DNA of 64,000 nt from Zavarzinia aquatilis (GCF_003173035.1 NZ_QGLE01000002.1:124001-188000); one strand, 5' to 3'. Positions 15,708-25,412 are shown, counted from the stretch's first letter. Program-made: numbers and translations. The notes: generated by a model not told the origin, from the sequence alone.

Positions 15708-17611
15708 TGGACGATCAGGACCCCGTCCTCTCCGCTCTCGACGCGGCGGCACCCGTCCCGCGCCCTGCGCCGAGGCCCGTGCCACCCCCGGCGGATGAAC
15801 CGCCCCCGGCGGGACCGGACGAGGACGTGCTGGACGATCGCGGCAAGATCGGCCCGGTCACACCCCTCGGTGTCCTTGGCGACACGGCCTATTACCTCGA
15901 CGCCTGCGGCCAGTTGCGCGACGTGAAGTCCAGCGAGCACGGGCGGTTGAAGATCCTGTCCCTGTTCGGCGTTCACACGCAATTCCTCTACGAGGCCTGG
16001 CCCCGCAAGAACAAGGATGGCGATATCGTCGGCTGGCGGCCCGAACTGGCGGCGGAAACGCTGATGCCGGCGGCGGCGGCGCGCGGCGTATGGGATCCGT
16101 TGTCCTGCCTGCGCGGGCGCGGCGCCTGGCTGGGGCCGGACGGCGAACTGCTGCTGCATTGCGGGGATGCGATCCTCGTCAACGGGCTGTGGCATCGGCC
16201 CAGCATGATCGGGCCTTACGTCTATTCGACCGCGGCGCCCGTGCCGCGCCCGGCCGAAGGCGTGCCCCCGCCGTCGGGCTTCGACGGGCCGGCCGAAGCC
16301 GTGATGCGGGCGCTGAAGACCTGGGAGTGGAAGCGTCCCGACGTCGATCCCTGGCTGCTGCTGGGCTGGATCGGCTGCGGCATGATCGGCGGCGTGTTGC
16401 CCTGGCGCCCCGTCGCCTGGATCACCGGCGACGCCTCCACCGGCAAGTCCACGCTGCAGCGATTGATCGCATGGTTGCTGGGCGGCAGTGCCGGCCTCGT
16501 CTCGGTCGCCGACGCCAGCGCGGCCGGCATCTGGCAGGAGCTGGGGCACGCGACCTTGCCGGTCGCAATAGACGAGATCGAGGCCGAGGCCGACAATCGC
16601 AAGGTCGACGCCGTCGTGAAGCTGGCGCGCTTGGCGGCCAGCGGCGGCATGATCCTGCGTGGTGGCGCGGAACATACCTCGTCCAAATTCATCGCCCGCA
16701 GCTGCTTCCTGTTTTCCTCGATCCTGCTGCCGCCCTTGCTGCCGCAGGATCGCAGCCGCATGGCAATTCTCGAGCTGGACCCGCTGACCGGCAGCACGCC
16801 GCCGCCGATCACCGAGCGGGTGATGGGCGAAATCGGCCGGGGCTTGCGCCGCCGCCTCGTCGATCAATGGCCGCGCTTTGCCCAGACCCTCGAGTTGTTC
16901 CGGCAGGCGATGGCGGCCAATGGGCACGGGGGGCGCGGCGCCGACGTCTTCGGCACGCTGCTGGCCGTCGCCGACCTGCTGCTGCATGACGATCTGCCGG
17001 ACAGCGATTACCTGGCCGAATGGGGCTATCGCCTGCGCACAGCGACCCTCGCGGAGCGCGATGGTGCGGATCGCGATCACGAAAACTGCCTCGGCCGGAT
17101 CACGTCATATGTCGCCGACGTGTACCGCGTCGGCATCAAGCAATCGGTCGGCACCTGGATCGCCAATGCCGCATGGCCGAGCCGCCTGGGCAAGGAGGCG
17201 GAACTGATGGGCTCCGGCAAGGAGGCCGAGCGGGTTTTGGCCGCCTATGGCCTCCGCATCATCGCGCAGGAGGTCGAGCAGCCGGAGGGTGGACGAAAGC
17301 AAAGTCAGCTCTATCTGGCCGTGGCCAACAAGGGCGACACGATCGACCAGATCTTCGCCGGCACTCATTGGGCCGCGCGCAGCGGCACCCAGGGCGTCTG
17401 GGTGCAGGCCCTGCGTCGCACCCCCGGCGCCATCGTCCCCGAGGGGCCACAGCGCATCGGCGGCGTGCCGGTACGGGTGACCCTCATTCCCCTTACAGCC
17501 ATCTGGCCGTGTGGAAGACCGCCGGACACCGAGCTGCGCTCGCTCGATGGTGACGGCATGGGCGATGGCGCTTCCCCGCGCAGATCGGAGGACGTCCATG
17601 TTCCCCTCTGA
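15704..17611 (+). CDS. Phage replicative helicase/ATPase
   Basis: 635 residues. A Walker A GDASTGKST is near residue 243 and a Walker B-like VAIDEIEAE near 286, in a domain resembling DUF927/P4-alpha-type superfamily-3 helicases. A Pro-rich, flexible start (about 1-45) and a winged-helix-like C-terminal part flank it. It is coupled to the primase gene and is followed immediately by an iteron-rich non-coding region that may be its origin. Confidence 0.75.
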   Translation: MMDDQDPVLSALDAAAPVPRPAPRPVPPPADEPPPAGPDEDVLDDRGKIGPVTPLGVLGDTAYYLDACGQLRDVKSSEHGRLKILSLFGVHTQFLYEAWPRKNKDGDIVGWRPELAAETLMPAAAARGVWDPLSCLRGRGAWLGPDGELLLHCGDAILVNGLWHRPSMIGPYVYSTAAPVPRPAEGVPPPSGFDGPAEAVMRALKTWEWKRPDVDPWLLLGWIGCGMIGGVLPWRPVAWITGDASTGKSTLQRLIAWLLGGSAGLVSVADASAAGIWQELGHATLPVAIDEIEAEADNRKVDAVVKLARLAASGGMILRGGAEHTSSKFIARSCFLFSSILLPPLLPQDRSRMAILELDPLTGSTPPPITERVMGEIGRGLRRRLVDQWPRFAQTLELFRQAMAANGHGGRGADVFGTLLAVADLLLHDDLPDSDYLAEWGYRLRTATLAERDGADRDHENCLGRITSYVADVYRVGIKQSVGTWIANAAWPSRLGKEAELMGSGKEAERVLAAYGLRIIAQEVEQPEGGRKQSQLYLAVANKGDTIDQIFAGTHWAARSGTQGVWVQALRRTPGAIVPEGPQRIGGVPVRVTLIPLTAIWPCGRPPDTELRSLDGDGMGDGASPRRSEDVHVPL

Positions 17612-17699
17612 ACCCGCTCATACCCCTCAACCCGGCGCCGCCCTCTTGCGCCTGCGCCCGCCTGCAACCATTTTCAGTCGAGCAGTCGCGATGGGGGCG

Positions 17700-17985
17700 G
17701 GCGGGCGTAACGCTCGTAACGGTGGGTGCGGGGGGCGTTACGGGCGCCGTTACGCATTCAAGCCATTGAAATATATGGCGAATTCCCGTTCCGTAACGCT
17801 TGTAACGCAATATGGCGCTTCGCACATGCGCATGTGCAGGCGCGCACATACGCGACAGGTGTGTGTTACATGCGTTACGCGCGTTACATACCCATATCCA
17901 TGTCTAAATAGATATATATTCCAATGGGTTAAGAAACCGACAGGTGTAACGGTCGCCGTAACGCTCGGCCGTGGCACCGTTACGC
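17700..17985 (+). promoter_or_regulatory. Iteron cluster, candidate phage replication origin
   Basis: The roughly 400-bp gap after the helicase holds eleven copies of GTAACG or its complement CGTTAC (17707, 17716, 17736, 17748, 17793, 17802, 17873, 17882, 17946, 17958, 17978) plus TGTTAC at 17864. Most are direct pairs spaced 9 or 12 bp. A 16-bp perfect palindrome (GCACATGCGCATGTGC) lies at 17822-17837 and an AT-rich stretch at 17888-17940 could unwind. Iterons, palindrome and AT-rich DNA right after primase/helicase genes fit an origin. No protein gene is credible here. Confidence 0.6.
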
Positions 17986-18018
17986 TCGGCGCGGCCGGTT
18001 AAATAGGGGGCAAATACC

Positions 18019-18597
18019 ATGTCGAAACCCAGCGGGATCGAAGCGGTGGTGGCCGACATGCTCGGTGAGGGCGACGAGCCGTTCCAGCCGGCGGCGCAGC
18101 TGCCGCTGCTGGCGGCCGAGGTCGCGCCGGACGCGCCGCCGGCGCCGGCTGGCGGCGGGCGCGGCGGGCGGCCGAAAGGCGCCAAGAACAAGCGCACCGA
18201 GGACTGGGTGAACTTCATCCTGGGCCGCTATCGCTCGCCGCTGGTCGGCCTTGCCGAGGTGTTCAGCCGCCCGGTCGGCGAGCTGGCGAAAGAGCTGGGC
18301 TGCAAGCCGCTGGAAGCGTTCCAGCTGCAGCTGCGGGCCATGGACATTCTGGCGCCCTACCTGCATCAGCGGCTCCCGCAGGCGATCCAGATCGACAACA
18401 AGGGCTTGCCGCTGCTGGCCATCGGCGCCTTCGCCGGGGCATCGGCCGGGCCGGCCGGAGGCCTGTTCGGCATGATCGCCGAAGCCCAACAAAATCAAGC
18501 ACTTAGCGTTTCGCGCGAGGTCGAGTTGAACGGATCGAGTTTGACGGACGACGAAAATGCCAGCGATGCCAAGGGGTTGGACGATGCGACCGACTGA
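18019..18597 (+). CDS. Terminase small subunit-like DNA-packaging protein
   Basis: 192 residues with AGGGGG before the start. The region GRGGRPKGAKNKRTEDWVNF is a basic DNA-binding patch and the following helices (SPLVGLAEVFSRPVGELAKELG) resemble small terminase proteins of T7-like alphaproteobacterial phages. It sits directly before the large terminase, as expected. It should recognise the packaging site. The 220 bp that follow up to terL hold no convincing gene. Confidence 0.6.
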   Translation: MSKPSGIEAVVADMLGEGDEPFQPAAQLPLLAAEVAPDAPPAPAGGGRGGRPKGAKNKRTEDWVNFILGRYRSPLVGLAEVFSRPVGELAKELGCKPLEAFQLQLRAMDILAPYLHQRLPQAIQIDNKGLPLLAIGAFAGASAGPAGGLFGMIAEAQQNQALSVSREVELNGSSLTDDENASDAKGLDDATD

Positions 18598-18818
18598 TTG
18601 CGGATCAGTCGGGCCGGCCCTGCCGATGGCCCCGTCGATCCCCGCCGCGACCGCCGCCGCCCGGCCGACACCCCCCGGGGGGACCCCCAAGCGCCGCCTG
18701 CCCGTTTCCCCCCGGGCCTCGCGCGAGGCTTCCAGGGTTTCCAAAAGGTCGCCGCGAAATTCCAGGTCTGCGTCAAGGGCGGGGGTTGAAGGTCGGGCGC
18801 GGGCGGTTGGAGGTTGCG

Positions 18819-20276
18819 ATGCTTGACTTCCGCGCCTTCCAGCCGCCCGGGCCGATCGCCCAGGCCTTCATGCTCGACCGGTCGCGCCTCTCGGGCATCA
18901 TGGGGCCTGTCGGCTCGGCGAAGACGTCGACGAGCCTGATGAAAATCTTCATGGCGGCAGCGACGCAGGCGCCCAGTCCGATCGACGGGGTGCGCTACAC
19001 GAAGTGGGCAGTCGTCCGCGACACCTACCGCAACCTTCAGGGCACCACCCTGCCGTCCTGGCTGACCTGGGTGCCGAAGGACCTGGGCGAGTTCTTCGCC
19101 GGCCCGCCGGCGGTGCACCGGCTCAAGTTCCAGATGCCGGACCGCACGACGGTCGACTGCGTGGTGGAATTCATCGCGCTGGGCGACGACCGCATCGAGG
19201 ACGTGATGCGCGGCTGGGAAGGAACCGGCGCCTATGTGAACGAGGCTGACCGCCTGCTCGAGGATGTCGTGACCTTCCTCGGCTCCCGCGCGGGCCGCTA
19301 CCCGTCGAAGATCCACGGCGGCCCCAGCTGGCGCGGTGTGTGGTGCGACTTCAACGCGCCGGACGTCGACAACTGGACCTATCGCCGTTTCGTCGAGAAG
19401 CGCACGGTCGACGGCAAGCCGACCGAGAACGAAGCCTTCTTCCGCCAGCCCTCCGGCTGGTCGCCCCGGGCCGAGAACATCGCGAACCTGCCGGAAGGCT
19501 ATTACACCGAACAGGCCAAGGGCCAGCCCGAATGGTTCGTGCGGCGCTTCATCGAAAACGAATTCGGCTATAGCCGCGACGGCAAGCCCGTCTTCGCCGA
19601 GTTCCGCGACACGGTGCATGTCACCGCGACCGAGATCGAGCCGAACCCCGACTGGCCCCTGGTGATCGGCGCCGACGCAGGGCTTACCCCCGGCGCCGTG
19701 CTGGCGCAGCAAACGCCGCTCGGTCAGTGGCTGATCCTCGACGAGCTGGTGGCGGCCGACATGGGCGCCATCCGCTTCGGCGAAGCCCTGAACCGCCTGC
19801 TGGCCGAACGCTATCGCGGCCTGGCGAAGATCGCCCCCTGGTGCGACCCCGCCGCCGCCGCCCGCGCGTCGACCGACGAGAAGAGCTGGGTCGAGGTGAT
19901 GCGCGCGGTCACCCAACTGAAGTTCCGCCCGGCGCCTTCGAACGACCTGGTGCTGCGCCTCGATGCCGTGAACCGTCCCCTGTCGCGCCTGATCGACGGC
20001 AAGCCCGGCCTGCTTCTCTCCCCCCGCTGCCGCGTGCTGCGCAAGGGCTTCAATACGGGCTATCGCTTCCGCCGCGTCCAGCTGACCGGGCAGGACCGCT
20101 TCGAGGACAAGCCGGAAAAGAACGAGTTTTCCCACGTCATGGACGGGTTGCAATACGCCCTCCTCGGCGGCGGGGAATATGCCGAGGTCACCGGGCGGAA
20201 GGCCCGGCGCGACAGCGCACGACGTGCGCAGGCCGGGGGCATCGCCGCCGGCACGTCATCCGCTTACGACTGGTAG
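18819..20276 (+). CDS. terL: Terminase large subunit
   Basis: 485 residues from MLDFRAFQPPG, which has TGGAGG upstream; a TTG 33 bp earlier is less likely. ATPase motif MGPVGSAKTSTSL is near residue 30. The nuclease part includes WPLVIGADAGLTPGAV with an expected acidic residue, and FSHVMDGLQYALLGGG near the end, typical of terminase nucleases. It drives DNA into the prohead and cuts it. Confidence 0.88.
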   Translation: MLDFRAFQPPGPIAQAFMLDRSRLSGIMGPVGSAKTSTSLMKIFMAAATQAPSPIDGVRYTKWAVVRDTYRNLQGTTLPSWLTWVPKDLGEFFAGPPAVHRLKFQMPDRTTVDCVVEFIALGDDRIEDVMRGWEGTGAYVNEADRLLEDVVTFLGSRAGRYPSKIHGGPSWRGVWCDFNAPDVDNWTYRRFVEKRTVDGKPTENEAFFRQPSGWSPRAENIANLPEGYYTEQAKGQPEWFVRRFIENEFGYSRDGKPVFAEFRDTVHVTATEIEPNPDWPLVIGADAGLTPGAVLAQQTPLGQWLILDELVAADMGAIRFGEALNRLLAERYRGLAKIAPWCDPAAAARASTDEKSWVEVMRAVTQLKFRPAPSNDLVLRLDAVNRPLSRLIDGKPGLLLSPRCRVLRKGFNTGYRFRRVQLTGQDRFEDKPEKNEFSHVMDGLQYALLGGGEYAEVTGRKARRDSARRAQAGGIAAGTSSAYDW

Positions 20277-20286
20277 GAGAGCCGCC

Positions 20287-20514
20287 ATGGGTGCCCTGTT
20301 TTCGACGCCTAAGACCCCGAAGGTAACGGCCCCGCCGCCGGCGCCGACGATCGACGATGCCGCCGCCGCGGCGGATCAGGCCGACCGCGTGCGGCGGCGG
20401 CGCGGTGCCGGCGCCACCACGCTGGCCGGCGCGCAGGGCGTGACCACGCCGGCCGCCAGCATCGGCAAGGCGATCCTGCTCGGTCAGGCCGGCGCCGCCA
20501 GCGGGAGGGCGTGA
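20287..20514 (+). CDS. Small phage protein between terminase and portal
   Basis: 75 residues, Ala/Pro-rich start and RVRRRRGAGATTLAGAQGV, with AGGAG upstream. Proteins like this sit before the portal in T7-like and related podoviruses. Role unknown. Confidence 0.6.
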   Translation: MGALFSTPKTPKVTAPPPAPTIDDAAAAADQADRVRRRRGAGATTLAGAQGVTTPAASIGKAILLGQAGAASGRA

Positions 20515-20515
20515 C

Positions 20516-22150
20516 ATGGCGACGGTCGACAGCCGCGCGGCGGAGATCCTGCGCCGCCAGCAGCACTACGAGAGCGAGCGCGGCACCTGGGAGCGGCACT
20601 GGGGCGAGGTCGCTCGCTATGTCCTGCCGCGGGAGAGCCTGTTTCAGGGCCAGGCGCGGAACCCGGGCGAGCAACGGACCGAGTACCAGTTCGACGCCAC
20701 GGCGCCCCTGTCCCTCGACCGCTTCGCCGCCGCGATGGAGAGCCTGCTGATCCCCCGGCAAAGCCTGTGGCACACGCTGCGCCCGGCCGACGAGGCACTG
20801 GCGGAAAACGCCGGGGTCATGGCCTGGTGCGAGCATGTCAACCGCCGCCTGTATGCCGCGCGCTACGCGCCGCGTGCCAATTTCTCGTCGCAGGCCCACG
20901 AGACTTTCCTGTCGCTGGGCGCCTTCGGCACGGGCTGCCTGTTCATCGACGATGATATCGGACACGGCACCCGCTACATGGCCATCCCCCTGTCCAGCCT
21001 GTGGATCGACGAGGACGCAGCCGGCCGGCCAGACACGACGCACTACAGGTTCCGGTATACGACCCGCCAGGCTGCGCAGGCCTATGGCGACGCCCTGCCC
21101 GAGGCGATCGCGAAATATGTCGACAAGGAACCCGACCGGAAGTGGGACTTCATCCAGCGCGTTGCGCCGCGTGAAGACTTCGACCCGCGCCGGGCTGATT
21201 TCCGGGGCATGGCCTTCGGCTCCTACACCGTCGCGGTCGAAGGCAAGTCGATCGTGCGCGAACGCGGCTTTCGCACAAGACCCTTCTGCCCTTCGCGCTA
21301 CATGACTGCGTCGCGCGAGAAATACGGCCGCGGCCCGGCGATGACCGTCCTGCCCGACATCAAGATGGTCAACGAGATGTCCAAGGCCGTGATCCGGGGG
21401 GCGAACATCGCCACCGATCCGCCCTTGCTTTTGCCGGAAGACGGCATCCTCTCCGCCTTCTCGATGCGCCCGGGCGCCCTCAACTATGGCGGCGTCGACG
21501 ACATGGGGCGCCCCCTCGTCCACGCGCTGAACACCGGCGCACGGATCGACATCGGGCTGGACATGATCGAACAGCGCCGCCGGGTGATCGCCGACGCCTT
21601 CCTGGTCACCCTGTTCCAGATCCTGATCGAGACGCCCCGCATGACGGCGACGGAGGCCCTGATCCGCGCGCAGGAGAAGGGCGCCCTGCTCGCCCCCAAC
21701 ATCGGGCGGCAGCAGTCCGAACTGCTCGGCCCTATGATCGCCCGGGAGCTGGATATCCTCGATGCCGCCGGCCTGTTGCCGCCCATGCCCGACGAGCTGG
21801 CGCACGCCGGCGGCGCCCTCTCGGTCATTTACGACAGCCCCCTGTCCCGCCTGGCGCGGGCGGAGGAAGGCGTCGCCATCATGCGCACGCTCGAAGCCGT
21901 CACGCCCTGGGCGCAGATGGACCCCACGGTGATGGACGCCTTCGATCCCGAACAGGCGGTGCGGGCACTGGCTTCGGTCAACGGCGCACCCCAGCGCATC
22001 CTGCGCACCCCCGAGGCCATCGCCGCGCTCAAGGAAGGCCGGGCGCAACAGGCCCAGGCCGAAGCCCTGCTGCGCGCCGCCCCCGTCGCCTCCGGCGTCG
22101 CCCGCGACGTCGCTCAAATGCAGGCCCAGGCCGGACAGGCGCCCTTCTGA
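20516..22150 (+). CDS. Head-tail connector (portal) protein, T7 gp8-like
   Basis: 544 residues. The start (RAAEILRRQQHYESERGTWERHWGEVARYVLP) and the YQFDATAPLSLDRFAAAMESLLIP region match the podovirus head-to-tail connecting protein family. It forms the dodecameric portal. Length agrees with T7 gp8 (536). It overlaps the next gene start by one base. Confidence 0.87.
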   Translation: MATVDSRAAEILRRQQHYESERGTWERHWGEVARYVLPRESLFQGQARNPGEQRTEYQFDATAPLSLDRFAAAMESLLIPRQSLWHTLRPADEALAENAGVMAWCEHVNRRLYAARYAPRANFSSQAHETFLSLGAFGTGCLFIDDDIGHGTRYMAIPLSSLWIDEDAAGRPDTTHYRFRYTTRQAAQAYGDALPEAIAKYVDKEPDRKWDFIQRVAPREDFDPRRADFRGMAFGSYTVAVEGKSIVRERGFRTRPFCPSRYMTASREKYGRGPAMTVLPDIKMVNEMSKAVIRGANIATDPPLLLPEDGILSAFSMRPGALNYGGVDDMGRPLVHALNTGARIDIGLDMIEQRRRVIADAFLVTLFQILIETPRMTATEALIRAQEKGALLAPNIGRQQSELLGPMIARELDILDAAGLLPPMPDELAHAGGALSVIYDSPLSRLARAEEGVAIMRTLEAVTPWAQMDPTVMDAFDPEQAVRALASVNGAPQRILRTPEAIAALKEGRAQQAQAEALLRAAPVASGVARDVAQMQAQAGQAPF

Positions 22151-22455
22151 TGGTCGATATCCCCCTGATCACCCGCAACCGCCGCCGCGCCCGTGCCTAC
22201 AAGGATGCCTTCCTTGGCGGCAGGGGCGGCGGCCCCAATCTCGCCGGGGCGGAGGTATTGGCCGACCTCCGCCGCTTCTGCCACGATACCCGTACCACCG
22301 CCCGCGTCTCGCCCGTCACCGGTACCCTCGATCCCGTCGCCATGGCCCTCGCCGAAGGCCGGCGGGAAGTCTGGCTGCGCATCCAGCAGTTCCTGCAACT
22401 CGACGAAACCGCCCTCGCCCAACTGACCGAACAGGAAGGAACCTACAATGGCTGA
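22150..22455 (+). CDS. Bbp19-like phage protein
   Basis: 101 residues with RARAYKDAFLG near the start and VLADLRRFCHDTRTT, characteristic of the small Bbp19-type protein found between portal and scaffold in related podoviruses. Function unknown. Confidence 0.6.
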   Translation: MVDIPLITRNRRRARAYKDAFLGGRGGGPNLAGAEVLADLRRFCHDTRTTARVSPVTGTLDPVAMALAEGRREVWLRIQQFLQLDETALAQLTEQEGTYNG

Positions 22456-23344
22456 CCCCGTCCAGACCCCCGCCACCCCGCCCGCCCCCGGCGCCGGCGC
22501 CACCCTCCTCGCCGGCCAGCCCCCCGCCACCCCGTCGGCCACCCCGCCCGCCGGCGCCACGCCCGCGACGCCGCCCGCCGGCACCACCCCTGCCACCCCC
22601 TGGTACAGCGAGACCCACAAGGACCTTGTGGCCCTCAAGAAATGGTCCGGCCCCGACGACGTGCTGCATTCTTACGCCAGCCTCGAAGCCCTGGTCGGCG
22701 CCGATAAGATCGCGATCCCGAAGCCGACGGACGAGCCGGCCGCCTGGGACGCGGTGTGGAACCGCCTTGGTCGCCCCGTGACCCCGGCCGACTACAAGCT
22801 GCCGGTGCCGGAAGGCGACAACGGCGAATTCGCGGCGACCATGGCGCCCATCCTGCACAAGGCCGGCCTCACCCAGGGGCAGGCGAACACCCTCGCCACC
22901 GCCTGGAACGAGATGCAGGCAGCCCAGGCCCGCGCCGCCGACGAGGCGCGCAAGACGCAGGGGCTGAAGGAAGTGGCCGATCTGCAAAAGGAATGGGGCG
23001 CGCACTATGACACGAATGTCGAGCTCGGCAGCCGTGCCTTTCGGCTGTTCGCGTCGGATCAGGATGCCGAACTGATCCACAAGGTAGAGACCGCGCTGGG
23101 CGCCGGCGGCCTGATCAAAATGTTCAACCGGATCGGCGCCGCCATGGGCGTCGGCACCCTCGAAGGCGGCGCGCCCCAGCCCGGCGGCTTCGGCGGCGGC
23201 GCCGCGGCCGCGAAAGCCGAGATCGAGACCCTGAAGGGCGACAAGGCGTTCATGGACGCCTATCTGTTCGGCACCGGCCCCGCCCACAAGGAAGCGGTCG
23301 CGAAGATGGAAACGCTGCAGAAACTGGCGGCGGGAGGGGCGTGA
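22448..23344 (+). CDS. Capsid scaffolding/assembly protein
   Basis: 298 residues. A Pro/Ala/Thr-rich disordered N-terminal arm (about 1-50) precedes helical regions, the usual makeup of scaffolding proteins; DPVQTPATPPAPGAG starts it. KTQGLKEVADLQKEWGAHYD resembles T7-like capsid assembly proteins. Its place between portal and capsid supports the call. Confidence 0.75.
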   Translation: MADPVQTPATPPAPGAGATLLAGQPPATPSATPPAGATPATPPAGTTPATPWYSETHKDLVALKKWSGPDDVLHSYASLEALVGADKIAIPKPTDEPAAWDAVWNRLGRPVTPADYKLPVPEGDNGEFAATMAPILHKAGLTQGQANTLATAWNEMQAAQARAADEARKTQGLKEVADLQKEWGAHYDTNVELGSRAFRLFASDQDAELIHKVETALGAGGLIKMFNRIGAAMGVGTLEGGAPQPGGFGGGAAAAKAEIETLKGDKAFMDAYLFGTGPAHKEAVAKMETLQKLAAGGA

Positions 23345-23346
23345 CC

Positions 23347-23847
23347 ATGAGCGATCCCGCCGCCGTCCGCTGGGCCAGGGAACAGATCCTGCGCGACCGG
23401 CACAAGCGCGAGGAGGCAGCCGCCGATGTGCGCGCCGCCTGCTGGAGTTCGTACTCAAGTGGTTACGCCGCAGCAGCAAAGCAAAGCATCGACAAATGGC
23501 TTGCGGAATATGGCATGCCCAACAAGAACGTGGCGATCCAACAGGCAGCCAGGCGCGCGCTGGAATACATCATGCACGAACGGATGGCGTCCGTGATGGA
23601 CCAGATCGCCGCTATGCAGGATGTGTATGAGCGGCAGGCCCGATACGAGCGAACTCAAAGCGGCCAGGAAGCATTCATGCGGGCGTTTCTCGATATCTTT
23701 ACGCGGCAATTCGCCAGCTCCTTCGAATTCGGAATTGATCGTCGCCCCCTTGATTGCCTTCACATCATAGAATTGTCGCTACCGGCAGCGACGTATAAGG
23801 TCGCCATCTATGATGAGGAAATAAAAAAAGCAAGGGTCAAACAATAG
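23347..23847 (+). CDS. Hypothetical cargo protein between scaffold and capsid
   Basis: 166 residues from MSDPAAVRW (GGAGG upstream). Helical, with KEEAAADVRAACWSSY and DEEIKKARVKQ at the end. GC content falls toward the 3' end (an A-run and ATA/AAA codons), unlike the structural genes around it. Likely an inserted accessory gene; family unknown. Confidence 0.6.
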   Translation: MSDPAAVRWAREQILRDRHKREEAAADVRAACWSSYSSGYAAAAKQSIDKWLAEYGMPNKNVAIQQAARRALEYIMHERMASVMDQIAAMQDVYERQARYERTQSGQEAFMRAFLDIFTRQFASSFEFGIDRRPLDCLHIIELSLPAATYKVAIYDEEIKKARVKQ

Positions 23848-23879
23848 TTTTGCCCTGACCTTTGACGATTTGACAGCAG

Positions 23880-23906
23880 CGCCGGCCAGACTCATCGTGG
23901 CCGGCG
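23880..23906 (+). other. Hairpin before the capsid gene
   Basis: A 9-bp perfect inverted repeat CGCCGGCCA / TGGCCGGCG with a 9-base loop, not followed by a T run. It lies in a 228-bp gap (23848-24075) that also has GTCGACGGTCGAC-type repeats. It may set the high level of capsid expression; no gene is seen in the gap. Confidence 0.4.
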
Positions 23907-24075
23907 TTGCAGCGGGAAACCTCACGCGGGTCCGCTACAGGTGGGTAAGACCCCCGTCGACGGTCGACGTTAAACCCTAGAACGGGTCTGTGGCACATCC
24001 GCCTTCATGGCGGGTGTAACCCGGCAGGCAACCCCTTCGAGACAATCCAATCGTTGTTTCGCAAGGGGATTGCCC

Positions 24076-24978
24076 ATGAGCGATATCATTCCCGCCCACC
24101 TCGCGCCCACCTTCAACACCGCGCTCGAATTGCTGTTGCAGCAGCGCGGCTCCCTGCTGCGGGCCTATGTCCAGCCCGGCAACCAGATGGGCGAAGGGGC
24201 GCAGTACATCAACCAGATCGGCAAGGCCGATCCCGCCGAGAAGAACGCGCCGCGTCTCTCCGCCACCCCGAACATGAATGTGCCGGGCACGGCGCGCTGG
24301 GTGTATCCCAATACCTTCGACTGGGGCACGCTGATCGACAAGCGCGACAAGCTGTTCCAGATCACCGACCCGCAGTCCGGCTATCTCGAAGCGGCCTCCC
24401 TCGAAATGGGCCGGCAGATCGACGGCGAGATCATCCGCGCCGTGTTCGACGTCGCCCGCACCGGCAAGAACGGTGCCACCACCGTGCCTTTCCCGGCCGG
24501 CAATGTGGTCGGCAAGGATGTCGGCGGCACGGCCTCCGGCCTCAATGTCGCGAAGCTGCGCGCGGCGAAAAAACTCTTGCTGAAGAACTTCGTGAACATC
24601 AACGAGAAACCCATTCTCGTCGTCACGGCCGAACAGCACGACAACCTGCTGGCCGATCCCCAGATCAACTCCAAGGATTACAACGAACGGCCGGTGCTGG
24701 TGGATGGCCAGATCAGCCAGTTCATGGGCTTCCAGTTCGTCCATTGCGAACTCTCGGCCCTGCCGGACGGCGATACCTGGACCCTGTCCGGCAATGACCG
24801 CAAGTGCCCGTTCTGGGTGCCCAGCGGCGTGCATCTGAACGCCTGGCAGGAAGTCCAGACCAAGATCGACCAGCGCCCGGACCTGAAATACGCCACCCAG
24901 CTCTACACCGACATGGTCCTGGGCGGCTCGCGCTGCGAGGAAGGTAAGGTCGGCGCCATCACCTGCGTCGAGCCGTAA
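24076..24978 (+). CDS. Major capsid protein
   Basis: 300 residues from MSDIIPAHLAPTFNTALELLLQ. The YINQIGKAD, VYPNTFDWGTLIDKRDKLFQITDPQSGYLEAA and ILVVTAEQHDNLLADP segments match the P22/T7-like podoviral coat family annotated as phage capsid protein. It follows the scaffold. Start set after a GGGG-rich ribosome site (AAGGGGATTG). Confidence 0.85.
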   Translation: MSDIIPAHLAPTFNTALELLLQQRGSLLRAYVQPGNQMGEGAQYINQIGKADPAEKNAPRLSATPNMNVPGTARWVYPNTFDWGTLIDKRDKLFQITDPQSGYLEAASLEMGRQIDGEIIRAVFDVARTGKNGATTVPFPAGNVVGKDVGGTASGLNVAKLRAAKKLLLKNFVNINEKPILVVTAEQHDNLLADPQINSKDYNERPVLVDGQISQFMGFQFVHCELSALPDGDTWTLSGNDRKCPFWVPSGVHLNAWQEVQTKIDQRPDLKYATQLYTDMVLGGSRCEEGKVGAITCVEP

Positions 24979-24989
24979 GGAGACCCGCC

Positions 24990-25412
24990 ATGGCCAAGAC
25001 CTACGCCAACAACCTGTCCGAATGGGGCGCGATCCCGCCCGGCCTGCCGTCCGGCACCCTCGCCGGCGGCAAGGTGCGCGCCCATACCGCCATCGTTACC
25101 CTGGCCGGTCAGGCTTCCGGCGATACCATCGTGCTCGGCCGGCTGCCGCCGGGCGACGCCTTCTTGGGCGGCATCATCACGTCCAGCGTCTCGCTCGGCA
25201 CGTCGACGCTGGCCATCGGCGACGCGGCGACCGCGGCCAAGTTCCGCGCCGCCGCTGTCTTCACCGCCGTCGACACACCCACCCTGTTCGGCAAGGCCGC
25301 CGCGGTCGGCGTGCGCCAGACGGTCGATGGCGAGCTGCTGGCCACCGTCGGCGCCGCCGCGCTGCCGGGCGCCGGCACGCTGGCGATTACCTTCCTGGTG
25401 GGCAACGCCTGA
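24990..25412 (+). CDS. Capsid-associated (decoration-like) protein
   Basis: 140 residues, mostly short beta strands rich in Ala, Gly and Thr (TAIVTLAGQASGDTIVLGRLPPGDAFLGGIIT). Its place after the major capsid and the low-complexity beta composition suggest a head decoration or fibre protein. No firm family. Confidence 0.5.
   Translation: MAKTYANNLSEWGAIPPGLPSGTLAGGKVRAHTAIVTLAGQASGDTIVLGRLPPGDAFLGGIITSSVSLGTSTLAIGDAATAAKFRAAAVFTAVDTPTLFGKAAAVGVRQTVDGELLATVGAAALPGAGTLAITFLVGNA

Noticed and set aside
17700-17985. CRISPR array
   Set aside because: The repeated unit is only 6 bp, occurs in both orientations and has no constant spacer length.
17511-18002. 163-codon ORF across the iterons
   Set aside because: Encoded Val-Thr repeats simply reflect the GTAACG motif; the region is better read as an origin.
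23880-23906. Rho-independent terminator before capsid
   Set aside because: Good stem but no T run on either strand; listed as a hairpin only.
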